8,130 nt of DNA from Candidatus Zhuqueibacterota bacterium (GTDB lineage: Bacteria; Zhuqueibacterota; Zhuqueibacteria; Zhuqueibacterales; Zhuqueibacteraceae), in NCBI GenBank assembly GCA_013361015.1, contig JABWAN010000193.1, positions 1 through 8,130 of the forward strand, written 5' to 3'. Made by a program: the position numbers and the translations under genes. Below the pieces are notes generated by a model. The model was not told the DNA's origin. It saw only the letters and a list, made by a program, of their open reading frames with translations, and ran no database searches. Within the stretch, counting starts at the first letter, position 1; every line of letters starts with the position of its first letter. Positions 6,742-8,130 of this stretch are shown here, in pieces.

Positions 6742-7035
6742 TCATGCGCCATTCTTTTCAGCCAAGTCTCTCTTCAATCCCGCAAATGCGGCCTCTTCCA
6801 GATCAATTCGTTCTTGGATGATTCGTTTCAGCCAGTCATTGACATTGGTTTCCCGATGAAGGCGAGCAACAAAGGCAGCGCGCAAAGCCAATTCCGAAGG
6901 CAGCGACAAAGGGGCCGGCTTGGCTCTGCGAACGCGCACGGGTTTTTCCCATGCAGCGTCGTCATCAGCTTGCGCCACGACGATCTTGTCAATCTCGTTT
7001 GCAGATAGGGTTTTATGCTTACGCTTACCTCTCAT
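6742..7035 (-). CDS. BrnA-like ribbon-helix-helix antitoxin
   Basis: This 97-aa protein would bind and neutralise the BrnT-like toxin and repress their shared promoter, as BrnA does. The N-terminal half holds a DDDAAWEKPVRVRR stretch (about 24-37). The C-terminal part fits a ribbon-helix-helix: strand PAPLSLP (about 41-47), helix SELALRAAFVARLHRE and helix NVNDWLKRIIQERIDLEE. The ATG at 7035 overlaps the toxin stop as ATGA, with GGGA 8 nt upstream, which favours it over the ATG at 7044. Toxin-first order with overlap is the BrnTA arrangement. Its helix arrangement and charge support DNA binding, but the match to BrnA proper is moderate. It ends six bases before the ALDH fragment B repeat. Confidence 0.75.
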   Translation of the reverse strand: MRGKRKHKTLSANEIDKIVVAQADDDAAWEKPVRVRRAKPAPLSLPSELALRAAFVARLHRETNVNDWLKRIIQERIDLEEAAFAGLKRDLAEKNGA

Positions 7036-7283
7036 ATCGGCCATCCCGTAATGATACGAACAACGTTCTTGGGATTGAGTTGAAAGATGATTTTTAGTCT
7101 GCGTCCACCGAATGACCTTCCTACGAGTTGATAGCGGTCACGATAGGACTTGTTACGGCGCACCTCAAAGCCGGAGAAAAAACATTCAACAGCTTCCTCG
7201 AACGTCACACGATGCGCCGCCAGTTCATCACGATCAAAGTCGTATTCAAAATCAGTTGGTTTAAAACGTTGCCAATTTGCCAT
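7032..7283 (-). CDS. brnT: BrnT-like RelE-fold toxin
   Basis: This 83-aa protein matches BrnT ribonuclease toxins in order: the FEYD element (12-15), a histidine and FEEAVECFF helix (24-36), then strand pairs RYQLVGRSFGGRRLKIIFQL (about 50-69) and the closing VVRIITGWPI. BrnT toxins cleave RNA and halt translation until the antitoxin is restored. The usual end of the family is close to RIISAR, whereas here it is RIITGW, so a basic residue often present at the end is missing and activity is uncertain. ATG at 7283 has AGGG 8 nt upstream. It is translationally coupled to the antitoxin by a 4-base overlap, and an inverted repeat upstream could be its operator. Confidence 0.75.
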   Translation of the reverse strand: MANWQRFKPTDFEYDFDRDELAAHRVTFEEAVECFFSGFEVRRNKSYRDRYQLVGRSFGGRRLKIIFQLNPKNVVRIITGWPI

Positions 7284-7355
7284 TCGTGGCCCTATCTAGT
7301 GTTTGCAGATCAAGGCTGCACCTCAATAAGGCTGACGAATCAAAAATATATGACT

Positions 7356-7382
7356 CTTGCCCCAAAAGCAAGCACACCTTGC
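7356..7382. promoter_or_regulatory. Possible BrnA operator: alternating GCAAG/CTTGC half-sites
   Basis: Three half-sites lie in alternating orientation: CTTGC 7356-7360, GCAAG 7368-7372, CTTGC 7378-7382. The outer pair with the middle site makes the perfect inverted repeat GCAAGCACACCTTGC (7368-7382). The array lies about 75-100 bp before the toxin ATG, beside an AT-rich possible -10 (minus-strand TATATT, 7350-7345). Ribbon-helix-helix antitoxins commonly bind such repeats in their own promoter. No base-level proof. Confidence 0.4.
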
Positions 7383-7394
7383 GAAACCTTTTCG

Positions 7395-7451
7395 TCATAC
7401 TTTATTCACCTGAAATGCCCTGCGCCGATACAAATGCCCGAACAAATTCCC
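7395..7451 (-). pseudogene. ALDH 3'-end fragment D (18 codons plus stop)
   Basis: The minus strand reads GNLFGHLYRRRAFQVNKV and stop, matching the intact ALDH tail GNLFEHLYRQRALQLMVKA. It starts one base after the intact gene's TGA and in another frame, so it cannot be translated with it. It keeps a native-looking end, unlike fragment C. The match is short but runs to the same point with similar spacing. Confidence 0.7.
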
Positions 7452-7452
7452 T

Positions 7453-8130
7453 TCACGCTTTCACCATCAACTGCAAGGCGCGCTGGCGGTAAAGATGTTC
7501 GAACAGGTTGCCTTCGTGCGGCTGATCCCAAAGAATTTTATTGGTGGGGATCGGTCCGATGTTGAGGCGATCGACATTGGGCGATGCAAAGAGGGCGCGC
7601 GTGAACGCTTCCTCTTCCGTAATCGCAGTCAACACCAAAGTGCTTCCGATGCGCGACAGCAATTCGTGCTGCGGCGCTTGCACCACGCTGGCAAACGGGA
7701 ATAAAAATTCCACATTGGCCAAGGGATGTTCGGCATCTTCACACCACACCACCGTCGGCAGCAAAAACGTGCAGCCGTCTTTTTCCACCAGGCGTTTGCC
7801 GCCGCGGTATTTGGCGGTCAAATCCTCGGCGCCGGCAACATGAAGCTGCTGCTCGATCATGTCGTTGATGCGCTGCGCAAATTTTTTGTTGGTGAAGGCA
7901 GAAATCTGTGCCTGGGGATCATCCATCGCGCGCGCTTCGATGGCGGCCAGGCGCTGCGCCAACACCTCGGCGATTTCGCGGCCATGCGATGGAACCCAAA
8001 TGCCGGAAGCATTCAAGCACGAACGCCCGCCATTCGCGGCAATCGAAGTGACCATCACCTCGAGATATTCTTCCCAGCGCGGAATCTGATCTTCGGCAAT
8101 GATGATTTTGCTCCAACCGGGTCCGTGAAT
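7453..8130 (-). CDS. Aldehyde dehydrogenase family protein, C-terminal part
   Basis: The visible 225 residues, open to the window edge, are the catalytic and C-terminal part of an NAD(P)-dependent aldehyde dehydrogenase, which oxidises an aldehyde to the acid or acyl product. The active-site region is NGGRSCLNASGI with the nucleophile cysteine at bases 8017-8019, corresponding to the family N-x-G-Q-x-C. It is preceded by HGPGWSKIII and WEEYLEVMV. Later FLFPFASVVQAP stands where ExFGPv is usual, and GPIPTNKILWDQPHEGNLFE follows. About 187 residues follow the cysteine, near the family norm. The catalytic glutamate and NAD fold lie outside. Substrate cannot be told. Its 3' end recurs three times downstream as fragments D, B and C. 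Confidence 0.88.
   Translation of the reverse strand: MHGPGWSKIIIAEDQIPRWEEYLEVMVTSIAANGGRSCLNASGIWVPSHGREIAEVLAQRLAAIEARAMDDPQAQISAFTNKKFAQRINDMIEQQLHVAGAEDLTAKYRGGKRLVEKDGCTFLLPTVVWCEDAEHPLANVEFLFPFASVVQAPQHELLSRIGSTLVLTAITEEEAFTRALFASPNVDRLNIGPIPTNKILWDQPHEGNLFEHLYRQRALQLMVKA

Larger units (their letters stand above)
6736..7452. other. Segment with a toxin-antitoxin pair enclosed by ALDH 3'-end direct repeats
   Basis: About 720 bp lie between the direct repeats 6487-6735 and 7453-7702. The segment contains the BrnA-like and BrnT-like genes, a possible operator and fragment D. No integrase or transposase gene and no terminal inverted repeat is visible, so it may be a remnant or a product of homologous recombination rather than a complete mobile element. 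Confidence 0.4.

Noticed and set aside
1..8130. CRISPR array, tRNA or rRNA genes, integrase or transposase
   Set aside because: No regularly spaced repeats with spacers, no cloverleaf or ribosomal motifs and no recombinase motifs were seen on either strand.

Overview
This is a bacterial window in which every supported gene lies on the minus strand, so transcription runs from high to low coordinates. A lipoprotein-type substrate-binding protein suggests a cell with a periplasm or an equivalent outer face. The phylum cannot be fixed from the sequence; an environmental Gram-negative-type bacterium is a guess. Base composition is mosaic: the permease genes are about 55% GC in a sampled 60-base stretch (1441-1500), while the block around 3300-6300 falls to about 27-28% in places (3361-3420, 5161-5220).

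Region 1 (8130 to about 6383) holds the C-terminal part of an aldehyde dehydrogenase (ALDH) gene with its catalytic cysteine. It is followed by three further partial copies of the same gene's 3' end, here called D, B and C; the intact end is A. Copies D and C begin 1-2 bases after the stop codons of A and B. A compact BrnT/BrnA-like toxin-antitoxin pair sits between D and B. The layout looks like the scar of repeated insertion or recombination at the 3' end of the ALDH gene.

Region 2 (6281 to 1) is a branched-chain-amino-acid-type (Liv/HAAT) ABC transporter operon in the order substrate-binding lipoprotein, unknown soluble protein (222 aa), unknown four-helix membrane protein (362 aa), LivH permease, HEPN-domain protein, small unknown protein (92 aa), LivM permease, LivG ATPase (cut by the window edge). 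A second ATPase (LivF) would be expected just outside the window. Gene spacings are short (6 bp, 25 bp, a 1-bp overlap, 18 bp, 41 bp), so most of it is probably co-transcribed. A good sigma70-like promoter in front of the HEPN gene could fire the distal part separately.

Two gene pairs do not belong to a standard liv operon. The first is the AT-rich 222-aa/362-aa pair between the binding protein and LivH. The second is the HEPN/92-aa pair between LivH and LivM. The first pair, tightly coupled to an AT-rich binding protein, is the best candidate here for an undescribed system: possibly a ligand-sensing membrane module built on a transporter scaffold. That is inference from context and composition, not from recognised domains.
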